47,313 nt of DNA from Clostridia bacterium (lineage in GTDB: Bacteria; Bacillota; Clostridia; Christensenellales; Aristaeellaceae), in contig JAFVXE010000013.1 of the NCBI GenBank assembly GCA_017501255.1, forward strand, positions 1-47,313, given 5' to 3'. The first letter of the stretch is position 1, and each line of letters starts with the position of its first letter. Below, piece by piece: positions 36,016 to 43,405 of this stretch. A program made the translations under genes and the position numbers. The notes below the pieces were generated by a model, which had not been told where the DNA came from, ran no database searches, and saw nothing but the letters and a program-made list of their open reading frames with translations.

Positions 36016-37047
36016 TCACCCTGCCTTTCTGGTGCGCCAGAAGATTGCCACAAACGCCGCTGCGCCCACCAGGGAAGTGACCACGCCGATGGACAGCTCC
36101 ACAGGCCGGAGAAGGGTACGGGCCACCAGATCGGCCAGCAGCAGGAAGATGGCACCGGCAAACAGGGAGGCGGGCAGCAGCCGCTTGTGGTTGGGCCCGG
36201 TGAGCATCCGGGTCATGTGAGGCACCACCAGCCCCACAAAGCCAATGGTACCGGAAATGGATACGCAGATACCGATCAGCGCCGATACGGCAACCAGGAT
36301 GATCAGCTTGACCCGGCGTACATTTACGCCGATATGGCGGGCGTTCTCCTCACCGATGGCAAAGGCGTTCAGCTCCCGGCTGTAGCCGAGGATCACGCCC
36401 CCCAGCACCAGCACAGCCACCCCCAAAATGAGCGAATGGCCGAAATGGGTGCCGGAAAGAGAACCCATCGTCCAGAAGGTGATGGACTTGATGCGCTCAC
36501 CGGCAAAGGAAATGATCAGGTTGATCAGGCTGGACGCGAACATGGAAAAGATGACGCCAATCAGGATGATGCTGTTGGTGGAAAGGGAACGGTCCAGCCC
36601 ATAGGCAAGCCCAAGGATGGCCACCAGCGCCAGAAAAGCAAAGAGCATGGCCATGAGCATCACGCCGCCATGGGTGGTGCCGGGAAGGGTGATCCCCAGC
36701 GCCAGCGCCAGCACGGCACCCAGTGATGCGCCGCTGGAGACGCCCAGCGTGGAACCGTCTGCCAGCGGGTTGCGCAAAAGCCCCTGCATGGCTGCGCCGC
36801 ACAGGGACAGCGCTGCTCCCACCAGCGCCACATTGAGCACCCGGGGCAGGCGTACATTCAAAATGATGCTTTTGGCGATCCCAGCGGGAATCTCCAGCCC
36901 CCAGAGGCTGTTGTGCAGCGCAGTGACGGTATCGGACAGGGCAATGGATACACTGCCCAGACAGATGCACAGCAGCATGGAAGATGTCAGTGCTGCTACA
37001 AACAGCAGGTAGATACCAAGGGAAAAGGTTTCGGTGCGTTTCTTCAT
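36016..37047 (-). CDS. btuC: FecCD-family ABC permease, probable corrinoid uptake
   Basis: 343 aa with about ten membrane segments. Family signatures are clear: VRLPRVLNVALVGAALSLCG with AAMQGLLRNPLADGSTLGVS, and later GTIGFVGLVVPHMTRMLTGP, the coupling-helix region that contacts the ATPase. As a homodimer it forms the membrane channel of BtuCD-type importers. ATG 37047 (the reading frame extends to a TTG at 37056). It lies 59 nt behind btuF, with a strong hairpin in the gap that may tune relative expression. Confidence 0.92.
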   Translation of the reverse strand: MKKRTETFSLGIYLLFVAALTSSMLLCICLGSVSIALSDTVTALHNSLWGLEIPAGIAKSIILNVRLPRVLNVALVGAALSLCGAAMQGLLRNPLADGSTLGVSSGASLGAVLALALGITLPGTTHGGVMLMAMLFAFLALVAILGLAYGLDRSLSTNSIILIGVIFSMFASSLINLIISFAGERIKSITFWTMGSLSGTHFGHSLILGVAVLVLGGVILGYSRELNAFAIGEENARHIGVNVRRVKLIILVAVSALIGICVSISGTIGFVGLVVPHMTRMLTGPNHKRLLPASLFAGAIFLLLADLVARTLLRPVELSIGVVTSLVGAAAFVAIFWRTRKAG

Positions 37048-37060
37048 GGTTCTCAAAGGT

Positions 37061-37092
37061 GGGGGAGAGCCGGTATGGAACCGGCCTCCCCC
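37061..37092 (-). other. Intercistronic hairpin between btuF and btuC
   Basis: Arms 37061-37074 and 37080-37092 pair with a 5-nt loop and one unpaired base. No T-tract follows, so an mRNA-stability or processing element is more likely than a terminator. It would favour the binding protein over the permease. Confidence 0.6.
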
Positions 37093-37106
37093 AAGGGTCG
37101 AAAGGA

Positions 37107-38018
37107 TTATGCGGCAGGTACTTCCTCATCCACAATGTCATTGAGGAAATGGTACAGATCCATGGCTGCCTCCATCAGACGGGGAGCAGGACGGGTCATG
37201 GAGTAAGAATTGGCATTATAGACGGCGCCATTCTGAATGGCGGTAATATCGCCCCAGCCGGTGCGGTTCAGCACTTCGTCCACAGCGGTTTCGCCCATGC
37301 CGGTAACCAGCACGATGTAGTCCGGGTTGCGCTCAATCACCTGCTCCTGACTGATGGGCTGCCAGCCGTCCAGATCTGCAAAGGCGTTCTGCATACCGCA
37401 GATTTCAGCCAGCTCGTGCATGAAGGTGTTGGTGCCGGCGCTCCACAGCCCCCACTCCAGCGGCATAACTTCAAAATAGATGGTTTTATCGGTTTTTTCG
37501 CTCTTGGCGGCAATCTCCGCAAAGGTGGTCTGCATTTCAGCCACCAGCGCTTCGGCCTCAGTGTCCTTGCCCATCACCTTGCCCAGCAGGCGGATGTTTT
37601 CGTACACTTCCTCCAGACTGTTGGCATTGGTGGCGATCACCGGAATGCCGTTCTGCTCGAGCAGCTTTACCTGCTCGGTGCTATGGGCCATATCATTCAT
37701 GACCACCACCTGAGGATTCAGCGCCAGAATCTCTTCCAGATTGGTGTCGGCACCGGACTGCACAGCAGGCAGAGCGGTAATGCTTTCGGGGTAGTCGCAG
37801 TACAGTCCGCGACCCACCAGCGCATCGCCGCAGCCAAGGGCATACAGGATCTCGCAATCGCCGGGCTCGGTGGCGACGATGCGGGTGACGGGGCCGGATA
37901 TGGTGATCTCACGATCGAACATATCGGTCACGGTGAAGGTGGTGCCTTCTGCCGCCGCGGTGGCCACGCTGAAGAGCATCAGCAGGCAAAGGAACAGGGA
38001 AACGGTTTTCTTGGACAT
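37107..38018 (-). CDS. btuF: ABC transporter substrate-binding protein, probable corrinoid
   Basis: 303 aa. Signal peptide at the start (KKTVSLFLCLLMLFSVATAA); no clear lipobox, although a Cys lies in the hydrophobic stretch. Two lobes joined by a long helix as in class III binding proteins: VTDMFDREITISGPVTRIVA, LNPQVVVMNDMAHSTEQV, then EQVIERNPDYIVLVTGMGE. The family delivers cobalamin, haem or siderophores to FecCD permeases. It is the first gene behind the cobalamin riboswitch. Start 38018 has GAGGAGG at 8 nt; longer in-frame starts lie inside the leader. Confidence 0.9.
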   Translation of the reverse strand: MSKKTVSLFLCLLMLFSVATAAAEGTTFTVTDMFDREITISGPVTRIVATEPGDCEILYALGCGDALVGRGLYCDYPESITALPAVQSGADTNLEEILALNPQVVVMNDMAHSTEQVKLLEQNGIPVIATNANSLEEVYENIRLLGKVMGKDTEAEALVAEMQTTFAEIAAKSEKTDKTIYFEVMPLEWGLWSAGTNTFMHELAEICGMQNAFADLDGWQPISQEQVIERNPDYIVLVTGMGETAVDEVLNRTGWGDITAIQNGAVYNANSYSMTRPAPRLMEAAMDLYHFLNDIVDEEVPAA

Positions 38019-38189
38019 AGGTAGTCCCTCCTCATATGTGATCAAATGAATCAGCGAGAGGGTCTTTTTCAAAAGAAAAAGCGTCCCTCCCTGAGGAACA
38101 CTAACCAGGCCGATCCTTTTTGCACACGGAAAAAAGGCTTGCAGCCCAAATAGCATATCCCAACCCCAGGGGAATGATGGATGTCACGG

Positions 38190-38345
38190 TGTAAACAAGT
38201 CTCCCGGCTTGGCTTCATCTTACTGGCACACCTTCCCGCTTTCGCAGTGGCTTCCATGGTGCGTTCATCAGCTTCACGGTTACTGGGATAGCCCGGAACT
38301 TTCATCCGATTCCTATGGCGCAGCGCCGGAGCGCTGGCCGCACAT
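38190..38345 (-). ncRNA. Cobalamin riboswitch
   Basis: On the minus strand the conserved blocks appear in order: GGAATCGGATGAAAGTTCC then CGGGCTATCCC, AACCGTGAAGC, GCCACTGCGAAAGCGGGAAG and GAAGCCAAGCCGGGAGAC. These correspond to the GGGAA..GGUG, B12-box GCCACUG and AGYCAGGAGAC elements of the class. It lies about 170 nt before btuF. The leader between (about 38040-38160) holds A/T-rich hairpins suited to an expression platform. High corrinoid should lower expression of btuFCD. Confidence 0.9.
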
Positions 38346-38409
38346 CGCTGTGCAGATACACCGGCTATTCATTTGTCGTTCTCTATTATAGCGGAGAGGG
38401 CCGATGTGC

Positions 38410-38473
38410 GTCAATTTGTTTCGAAAATTGACAGGATTTGCAGGAATTCCAATATTTGTTGCAATTCCTGCAA
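38410..38473. promoter_or_regulatory. Two inverted-repeat operators before the GPH symporter gene
   Basis: GTCAATTT/AAATTGAC (38410-38417, 38425-38432) and a perfect 11-bp pair TTGCAGGAATT/AATTCCTGCAA (38438-38448, 38463-38473). They stand between the divergent btuF leader and the symporter. A TACAAT -10-like element follows near 38498. Probably sites for a sugar-responsive regulator, perhaps the AraC protein of the element. Confidence 0.65.
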
Positions 38474-38565
38474 TTTATTTTGCAGAACAATCGTGATACA
38501 ATATCATTGCATTTATGGTACTCATATCGCCATAATACACAAACATTAACAGGAGGAACCACACC

Positions 38566-40065
38566 ATGGCCAAGAAAGTTAAGACTCCCGGCAGCCTGAC
38601 CACCAAGCACTGGCTGGGCTATATGTTCGGCGACTGGGGCGGCTGCATGACCTTCACCCTGATGGCCAGCATCTTCTCCATGTACTGCACCAATGTGCTG
38701 GGCATCGACCCCACCCTGATGGGTACTCTGGTGCTGATCTGGACCATCTGGGATGCTGTGAACGACCCCATGATGGGTGCTTTGATGGACAAGGCGTTCG
38801 CCAAGAAGCAGAACAAGAACGGCAAGTTCCGTCCCTGGCTGCTGCGCGCCACCCCCCTGCTGGCGGTGACCGCTATCGCCCTGTGGACCGTGCCCACCTT
38901 CTTTGATGGCATTGCCACCATCGTTGTGCTGTTCTCCTGCAAAATTCTGTACGAAGCAGCCTACACCATGTTCAACATCCCCATGGGTTCCCTGCTGTCC
39001 GCCATGTCCACCAACGACTCCGAGCGTGCTTCCCTGTCCTCTGCCCGCGGCGTTGGCTCCATGATCGGCAACATGATCCCCGGTATGGTAGGCCCTGTGA
39101 TCATCGGTATGTTCGGCGACAGAACCTCCACCGGCTACACCATCACCGGTGTGATCTGTGCTGTGATCGGCTTCGTGATCTGCCTGATGCACTACTTCTG
39201 GACCGAGGAACGCACCACGGTTGGTGCCGACACCAAGGCGGACGATATCAAGTTCTCCGATATCCTCACCGTGGTCAAGAAGAACCGCCCCTTCCTGGCG
39301 CTGTGCATCCATGGTATCTGCATCTGCACCATGCAGTATCTGGTTTCCAACATCAGCCTGTATATGTACTCCGAAGTGTACCATGATGTGACCTACCAGT
39401 CCATCAGCTCTGCTCTTTCCGCTCCCTTCATGATCGGCTCCATGATCGCTGTGCCCTTCATCTGCAAAAAGCTGGGTCTGGAAAAGCTGATCCGCTACTC
39501 CCTGCTGATCGGCGGCGCCATCTGCGCAGCCCTGTTCGGTATGCACTTGGTGATGGATGTGCATCCCCTGGTTCATGGCGTGATTCTGGGCATCGGTTCC
39601 GGTCTGGCCATGGTTTCCATTCAGATGCAGTGGGGCCTTGTGGGCGAAGCCATTGACTACAACGAGCTGATTACCGGCAAGCGCACCGAAGGCTCCATCT
39701 ACGGCACCTTCAATCTGGCCCGCCGCATCGGTCAGGCCATCGGCAGCTCCTTCGGCTTCTATGTGCTGGCCTGGATCGGCTTCGACGCTGCCAAGGAAAT
39801 GCAGAGCGCAGGCACCATCTTCGGCCTCAAGGCACTGTGCGTGCTGATTCCCGCTGTGTTCATTCTGGGTTCCTGGGCTGCTTTCAAGTTCGTGTGGAAC
39901 ATCACCCCTGAAAAGCGTGCCGAAATGGCTGCCCTCAAGGCTGCCAAGGTGGATGCTCCCGAAGGAACCGTGGAAGAAGTTGCACAAGCCGTGGAAGAGA
40001 CCGTAGAAACCGTGGAAGAAACGGCGGAAGCGGTGGAAGAAGAGACGAAGTCCACTGAAATGTAA
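38566..40065 (+). CDS. GPH family sugar:cation symporter (MelB-like)
   Basis: 499 aa, twelve membrane segments. The N-terminus (LGYMFGDWGGCMTFTLMASI, with the Asp in TM1) and IWDAVNDPMMGALMDKAF are hallmark GPH/MelB motifs for cation-coupled uptake of glycosides, pentosides or hexuronides. The last 35 residues are an acidic, repetitive tail (EEVAQAVEETVETVEETAEA), which MelB lacks. The esterase gene follows after 85 nt, so the pair probably imports and de-esterifies a substituted sugar. Ribosome site CAGGAGG; operators upstream. Confidence 0.9.
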   Translation: MAKKVKTPGSLTTKHWLGYMFGDWGGCMTFTLMASIFSMYCTNVLGIDPTLMGTLVLIWTIWDAVNDPMMGALMDKAFAKKQNKNGKFRPWLLRATPLLAVTAIALWTVPTFFDGIATIVVLFSCKILYEAAYTMFNIPMGSLLSAMSTNDSERASLSSARGVGSMIGNMIPGMVGPVIIGMFGDRTSTGYTITGVICAVIGFVICLMHYFWTEERTTVGADTKADDIKFSDILTVVKKNRPFLALCIHGICICTMQYLVSNISLYMYSEVYHDVTYQSISSALSAPFMIGSMIAVPFICKKLGLEKLIRYSLLIGGAICAALFGMHLVMDVHPLVHGVILGIGSGLAMVSIQMQWGLVGEAIDYNELITGKRTEGSIYGTFNLARRIGQAIGSSFGFYVLAWIGFDAAKEMQSAGTIFGLKALCVLIPAVFILGSWAAFKFVWNITPEKRAEMAALKAAKVDAPEGTVEEVAQAVEETVETVEETAEAVEEETKSTEM

Positions 40066-40150
40066 GAGATTATCCTGAGGGATGGTATGGAATGGGCGCA
40101 GGAGAACCCTCCGCCCCTCCGCATCCATCCGACAGAAAGGATTCATGCCC

Positions 40151-41509
40151 ATGGACTATATCATCCATACCCCCTGCGGCGCTGTTCAGGGCGCTCAAGG
40201 CCGGGTGGCGGGCACCGCCGCCTATAAGGGCATCCGCTATGCGACGGCTGGACGCTGGGAGTATCCCAAGCAGGTCACCGGTTGGGAAGGCACCTATGAT
40301 GCCACCCAGTACGGCGCCTGTTCCTACCAGCCCCGCTCGTTCTACAACGAAGAAGAAAATCTGAAAAAGATTTTCTACTACAACGAGTTCCGCAAGGGCG
40401 AAAGCTATCGCTACAGCGAGGATTGCCTGTTCCTGAACATTTTCACCCCCGATACCGCCAAAGAAGGGGACAAGCTGCCGGTGCTGATTTACATCCACGG
40501 CGGCGGGTTCACCGGCGGCTGCGGTCACGAAAAGCATTTTGACGGCCCGGTGTGGCCTCAGAAGGGCATCATCGGCGTCACGCTGAACTACCGCCTTGGC
40601 CCCATGGGCTTTGTGTGTCTGCCTCAGCTCAAGGAAGAAGCCGGAGTGACCGGCAACTATGGCCTGTATGACCAGCTGTGCGCCATTCAGTGGGTGCATG
40701 ACAATATCGCTGCTTTTGGCGGCGACCCGGACAACATGACCATCATGGGGCAGAGCGCAGGCGCTATGAGCGTGCAGCAGCACAGCCTGAGCCCCCTGAG
40801 CGCAGGGTTGTTCCAGCGGGCCATCATGTCCAGCGGCGGCGGTGTCAGCAAGGTGCTCTCTGCCAAACCGGCGGAAAACCACTACGCATTCTGGCAGAAA
40901 GCCATGGAGAATGCAGGCTGCGATACTTTGGAACAGTTCCGTGCCATCACCCCGGAAAAGCTGTTTGAAAGCTGGAATCAGACCAAGAAGGAACTGCACT
41001 CCCCCGGTACGGTTCCCTGCCTGGATGGCCGCCTGATTGTGGGCACCGGCGATGAACTGCTGGCAGCCGGCAAGCAGCATCCCATTCCCTATATGGCAGG
41101 TTCCACCAGCGAGGATATGATGCCGCCCATCCTGTACGGCATGGCTCAGAAATGGTGCGCTGCACAGCTGACCCCCAGCTATACCTGGTTCTTCGACCGG
41201 CAGCTGCCCGGAGACGACAACGGCGCATGGCATTCCTCGGATTTGTGGTACTGGTTCGGCACGCTGGAAAACAGTTGGCGTCCCTTTGAAGAAAAGGACT
41301 ATGCCCTCAGCGGGCAGATGGTCAGCTACCTGTGCAACTTTGTACGCACAGGCGACCCCAACGGCGATGGTCAGCTGCCCCAGTGGAAGGCCTCCGGCGC
41401 TCGGCAGAATGCGGCGCTGATGCTGGGCGAGGGGGAAACCCATATGGACAAACCCAGCAGGCTGAAAATGATCAAAACCATGCTCACCAACAAAGCGGTG
41501 GGTGAATAA
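40151..41509 (+). CDS. Carboxylesterase, type B family
   Basis: 452 aa. Alpha/beta hydrolase with the oxyanion motif PVLIYIHGGGFTGG, the EDCLFLNIFTP motif and the nucleophile elbow IMGQSAGAMSVQ (catalytic Ser). The acidic member is likely the Glu in AGSTSEDMM and the His in WHSSDLWYW. It hydrolyses carboxyl esters, perhaps acyl or methyl groups on the sugar brought in by the symporter just upstream. There is no signal peptide, so it acts inside the cell. Start 40151 has AAAGGA 9 nt away; ATG 40145 is an alternative. The terminator is at 41528-41580. Confidence 0.9.
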   Translation: MDYIIHTPCGAVQGAQGRVAGTAAYKGIRYATAGRWEYPKQVTGWEGTYDATQYGACSYQPRSFYNEEENLKKIFYYNEFRKGESYRYSEDCLFLNIFTPDTAKEGDKLPVLIYIHGGGFTGGCGHEKHFDGPVWPQKGIIGVTLNYRLGPMGFVCLPQLKEEAGVTGNYGLYDQLCAIQWVHDNIAAFGGDPDNMTIMGQSAGAMSVQQHSLSPLSAGLFQRAIMSSGGGVSKVLSAKPAENHYAFWQKAMENAGCDTLEQFRAITPEKLFESWNQTKKELHSPGTVPCLDGRLIVGTGDELLAAGKQHPIPYMAGSTSEDMMPPILYGMAQKWCAAQLTPSYTWFFDRQLPGDDNGAWHSSDLWYWFGTLENSWRPFEEKDYALSGQMVSYLCNFVRTGDPNGDGQLPQWKASGARQNAALMLGEGETHMDKPSRLKMIKTMLTNKAVGE

Positions 41510-41527
41510 TTCCGTTGTACTGCGAAA

Positions 41528-41580
41528 CGGCAGGAGCAATGATTTCCGTGAGGATTCACTGCTTCTGCCGCTTTTCTTTT
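41528..41580 (+). terminator. Terminator after the carboxylesterase gene
   Basis: 15-bp stem with one mismatch (41528-41542 with 41556-41570), followed by CTTTTCTTTT. It isolates the recombinase unit from the sugar operon, so the recombinase must have its own promoter. Confidence 0.9.
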
Positions 41581-41599
41581 GCAAAAAGGCTGCCGATAA

Positions 41600-41631
41600 G
41601 GCATAGGGGCCCTTTATCCCTTCATATCCAT
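41600..41631 (+). promoter_or_regulatory. Possible SigE-like promoter of the recombinase unit
   Basis: GCATAGG (41601-41607) against SigE -35 KMATATT (5 of 7), 15-nt spacer, CATATCCA (41623-41630) against -10 CATACAMT (5 of 8). It lies just after the terminator and about 30 nt before the ATG of the 54-aa ORF. No SigA-type pair is evident here. Suggestive, not proven. Confidence 0.4.
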
Positions 41632-41659
41632 TGACGAAAGAGAAGGAAGGAGGCAGCCT

Positions 41660-41824
41660 ATGCCAATCGTCAGTTCCCGGCACCCCTGTTGCACAAATGT
41701 GTTGCAAAGCCCGTCAGAGGTGGAAATCAGCGCCGCCATCACCCGGCGGTGGATTCGGCTCATCACCCGGCTTCAGGAACAGAAAGAGTACCCACCCGCA
41801 CCCCGGCAGGAAGCAGAAGGATGA
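41660..41824 (+). CDS. 54-aa ORF coupled to the serine recombinase
   Basis: 54 codons, preceded by a very strong ribosome site (AAGGAAGGAGG, 41643-41653, 6 nt from the ATG). Its stop overlaps the ATG of the recombinase (ATGA at 41821-41824). It starts MPIVSSRHPCCTNVLQ and continues into a basic, helix-prone middle (EISAAITRRWIRLITRLQEQ). I do not recognise the family. Position and size suit a recombination directionality factor or other excision helper, as small proteins serve for serine recombinases of SPbeta and some skin elements; a simple leader peptide that couples recombinase translation is the alternative. Confidence 0.7.
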   Translation: MPIVSSRHPCCTNVLQSPSEVEISAAITRRWIRLITRLQEQKEYPPAPRQEAEG

Positions 41825-43374
41825 AAGCCGCCATCTATTGCCGCCTTTCCGAAGAAGATCGGAACAAACATTCCGCCACCGATGACAGCAACAGCATTCA
41901 GAACCAGAAAGCCATGCTGGTTCAGTATGCCGCTGAAAACCACTGGGAAGTGACCCGCATCTACAGCGATGACGACTATACCGGCGCTGATCGGAACCGT
42001 CCGGCCTTCAAAGCGCTGCTGCATGATGCGGAACAAAGGCAGTTTGATATTATCCTTTGCAAAACCCAGTCCCGCTTTACCCGTGAGCTGGAGCTGGTGG
42101 AAAAGTACATCCATGGGTTGTTCCCTGCCTGGGGCATCCGGTTCGTCAGCATTGTGGATCATGCGGATACGGCCAGCAAGGGCAACAAAAAATCCCGGCA
42201 GATCAATGGACTGGTCAATGAGTGGTATCTGGAGGACCTGTCGGAGAACATCCGGAGCGTGCTGGACAGCCGCCGCAAAAATGGCTTGCACATCGGGGCG
42301 TTTGCGTTGTATGGCTACCAAAAGGATCCGGACAGGAAGGGGCATCTGCTGATCGACCCGGAAGCGGCCTCAGTGGTGCGGGAGGTGTTTCGCCTGTATG
42401 CTTCTGGCATGGGCAAGACCGCTATCGCCCGCCAGCTCAATGACCGGGGCATTCCCAACCCCACGGAGTACAAGCGGATGAAAGGCTTGCGCTATCAGCA
42501 GCCCAACCGCCCAAACAGCACCCTGTGGCGGTATGCTGCCATTGCGGATATGCTGACCAATGAGATCTATATCGGCAACATGGTGCAAGGCAGATACGGA
42601 AGCGTATCCTACAAAACCAAGCAGAACAGGCCCCGCCCCCAAAGCCGGTGGTATGTGGTGAAAAATACCCATGAGCCCATCATCCGGCGGGAATTGTGGG
42701 AGGAAGTGCAGGCATTGATTGCCCAGCGGGCCAAACCCTTCGGTAATGGACAGATTGGGTTATTTGCCGGAAAAGCCATATGCGCCGGCTGCGGCTATGC
42801 CATGCGCTCCAGCATCAGCAGGGGTGTGCGCTATCTGAAATGCGGCAGCCGCCCCGTTGCCAAGGATGCGTGCGAAGGTTCCTTCATCCGTGTGGAGCGT
42901 TTGGAGCGCATGGTGCTGGAAGAATGGCAGCATCTTTCCGAAACCTATGTGGATTGGGCAGCGCTGAAGCAGCAGGTTGCCTTTGGCAAGGCCCGGGAGC
43001 AGGAACTGCGCAGATGGAAACGGGAAGAAAACCAGCATCGGCGGCGCATGGAGGAATACACCAGCGCTATCCGCAGTTTATACATGGATCAGGCAAAGGG
43101 GCTTCTTTGCCAGGAGGACTATACGCCGCTGCTTCAGGATTTTCAGCGGGAACGGAGCCGGTGCGAAAAACAGCTCCGGGAGATTGCAGAAAAAATCAGC
43201 CGGTTGGAGGAACGGCTGAAAGCGGAGGAGAACCAACAGGCTGAGTTGGAACAATATCTGCATCCTGAACACCTGACCCGGGAGATAGTGGAAGAGATGA
43301 TTGACCGCATAGAGGTGGGCAAGCGGATTCCCGGCACACGGGATGTGCCGGTGACCATTCATTGGCGGTTTTGA
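41821..43374 (+). CDS. Large serine recombinase (site-specific)
   Basis: 517 aa. Resolvase-type catalytic domain with nucleophile Ser10 in AAIYCRLSEEDRNK and later motifs IYSDDDYTGADRNRPAF and CKTQSRFTREL. Next come the recombinase domain (GKTAIARQLNDRGIPNP, NEIYIGNMVQG) and the zinc ribbon (ICAGCGYAMRSS ... YLKCGSRP ... KDAC). A heptad-rich coiled coil (about residues 400-480) precedes a C-terminal beta segment. It is the integrase/excisionase class of skin-type elements. Its stop is 19 bp from the right core. Start 41821 overlaps the stop of the 54-aa ORF; a longer in-frame start at 41689 would read through that ORF. Confidence 0.96.
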   Translation: MKAAIYCRLSEEDRNKHSATDDSNSIQNQKAMLVQYAAENHWEVTRIYSDDDYTGADRNRPAFKALLHDAEQRQFDIILCKTQSRFTRELELVEKYIHGLFPAWGIRFVSIVDHADTASKGNKKSRQINGLVNEWYLEDLSENIRSVLDSRRKNGLHIGAFALYGYQKDPDRKGHLLIDPEAASVVREVFRLYASGMGKTAIARQLNDRGIPNPTEYKRMKGLRYQQPNRPNSTLWRYAAIADMLTNEIYIGNMVQGRYGSVSYKTKQNRPRPQSRWYVVKNTHEPIIRRELWEEVQALIAQRAKPFGNGQIGLFAGKAICAGCGYAMRSSISRGVRYLKCGSRPVAKDACEGSFIRVERLERMVLEEWQHLSETYVDWAALKQQVAFGKAREQELRRWKREENQHRRRMEEYTSAIRSLYMDQAKGLLCQEDYTPLLQDFQRERSRCEKQLREIAEKISRLEERLKAEENQQAELEQYLHPEHLTREIVEEMIDRIEVGKRIPGTRDVPVTIHWRF

Positions 43375-43393
43375 TGTTGGTTGCATTCATGAC

Positions 43394-43405
43394 CTTGCAG
43401 CAGAG
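43394..43405 (+). other. attR core of the cotJC intervening element
   Basis: CTTGCAGCAGAG, same as 32522-32533, in the cotJC reading frame (LAAE). The predicted crossover dinucleotide GA is at 43403-43404. The outer arm GTTGCATTCA (43380-43389) mirrors TAAAGGCAAC (32546-32555) at the other end of the element. Confidence 0.88.

Larger units (their letters stand above)
32522..43393 (+). mobile_element. cotJC intervening element (10,872 bp, serine-recombinase type)
   Basis: It lies between two copies of a 12-bp core inside cotJC. Contents: GltS-type symporter, AraC regulator, corrinoid ABC transporter with riboswitch, GPH symporter, carboxylesterase, a 54-aa ORF and a large serine recombinase whose stop is 19 bp from the right core. 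No phage structural, replication or conjugation genes are seen. Host-like composition of the cargo suggests long residence. Precise recombination between cores would release a 10,872-bp circle and restore cotJC. Comparable elements interrupt sigK (skin) and some other sporulation genes in spore formers. Alternatively it is a plain integrated island that simply inactivated cotJC. Confidence 0.92.

Noticed and set aside
38069..38305. Small minus-strand ORF upstream of btuF
   Set aside because: It lies across the cobalamin riboswitch and its leader; conserved RNA blocks explain the sequence better than a protein.
41689..41820. Longer start for the serine recombinase
   Set aside because: The extra 44 residues lie before the conserved YCRLS start of the catalytic domain and overlap the 54-aa ORF, which has the only strong ribosome site.
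32735..43374. Prophage remnant inside cotJC
   Set aside because: No capsid, terminase, tail, lysis or replication genes are present; every cargo gene looks metabolic or regulatory.
32522..43405. 12-bp repeats as target-site duplication of a transposon
   Set aside because: There are no terminal inverted repeats or transposase. A large serine recombinase sits at one end, and the repeat lies in a conserved coding run, which is typical of att sites.
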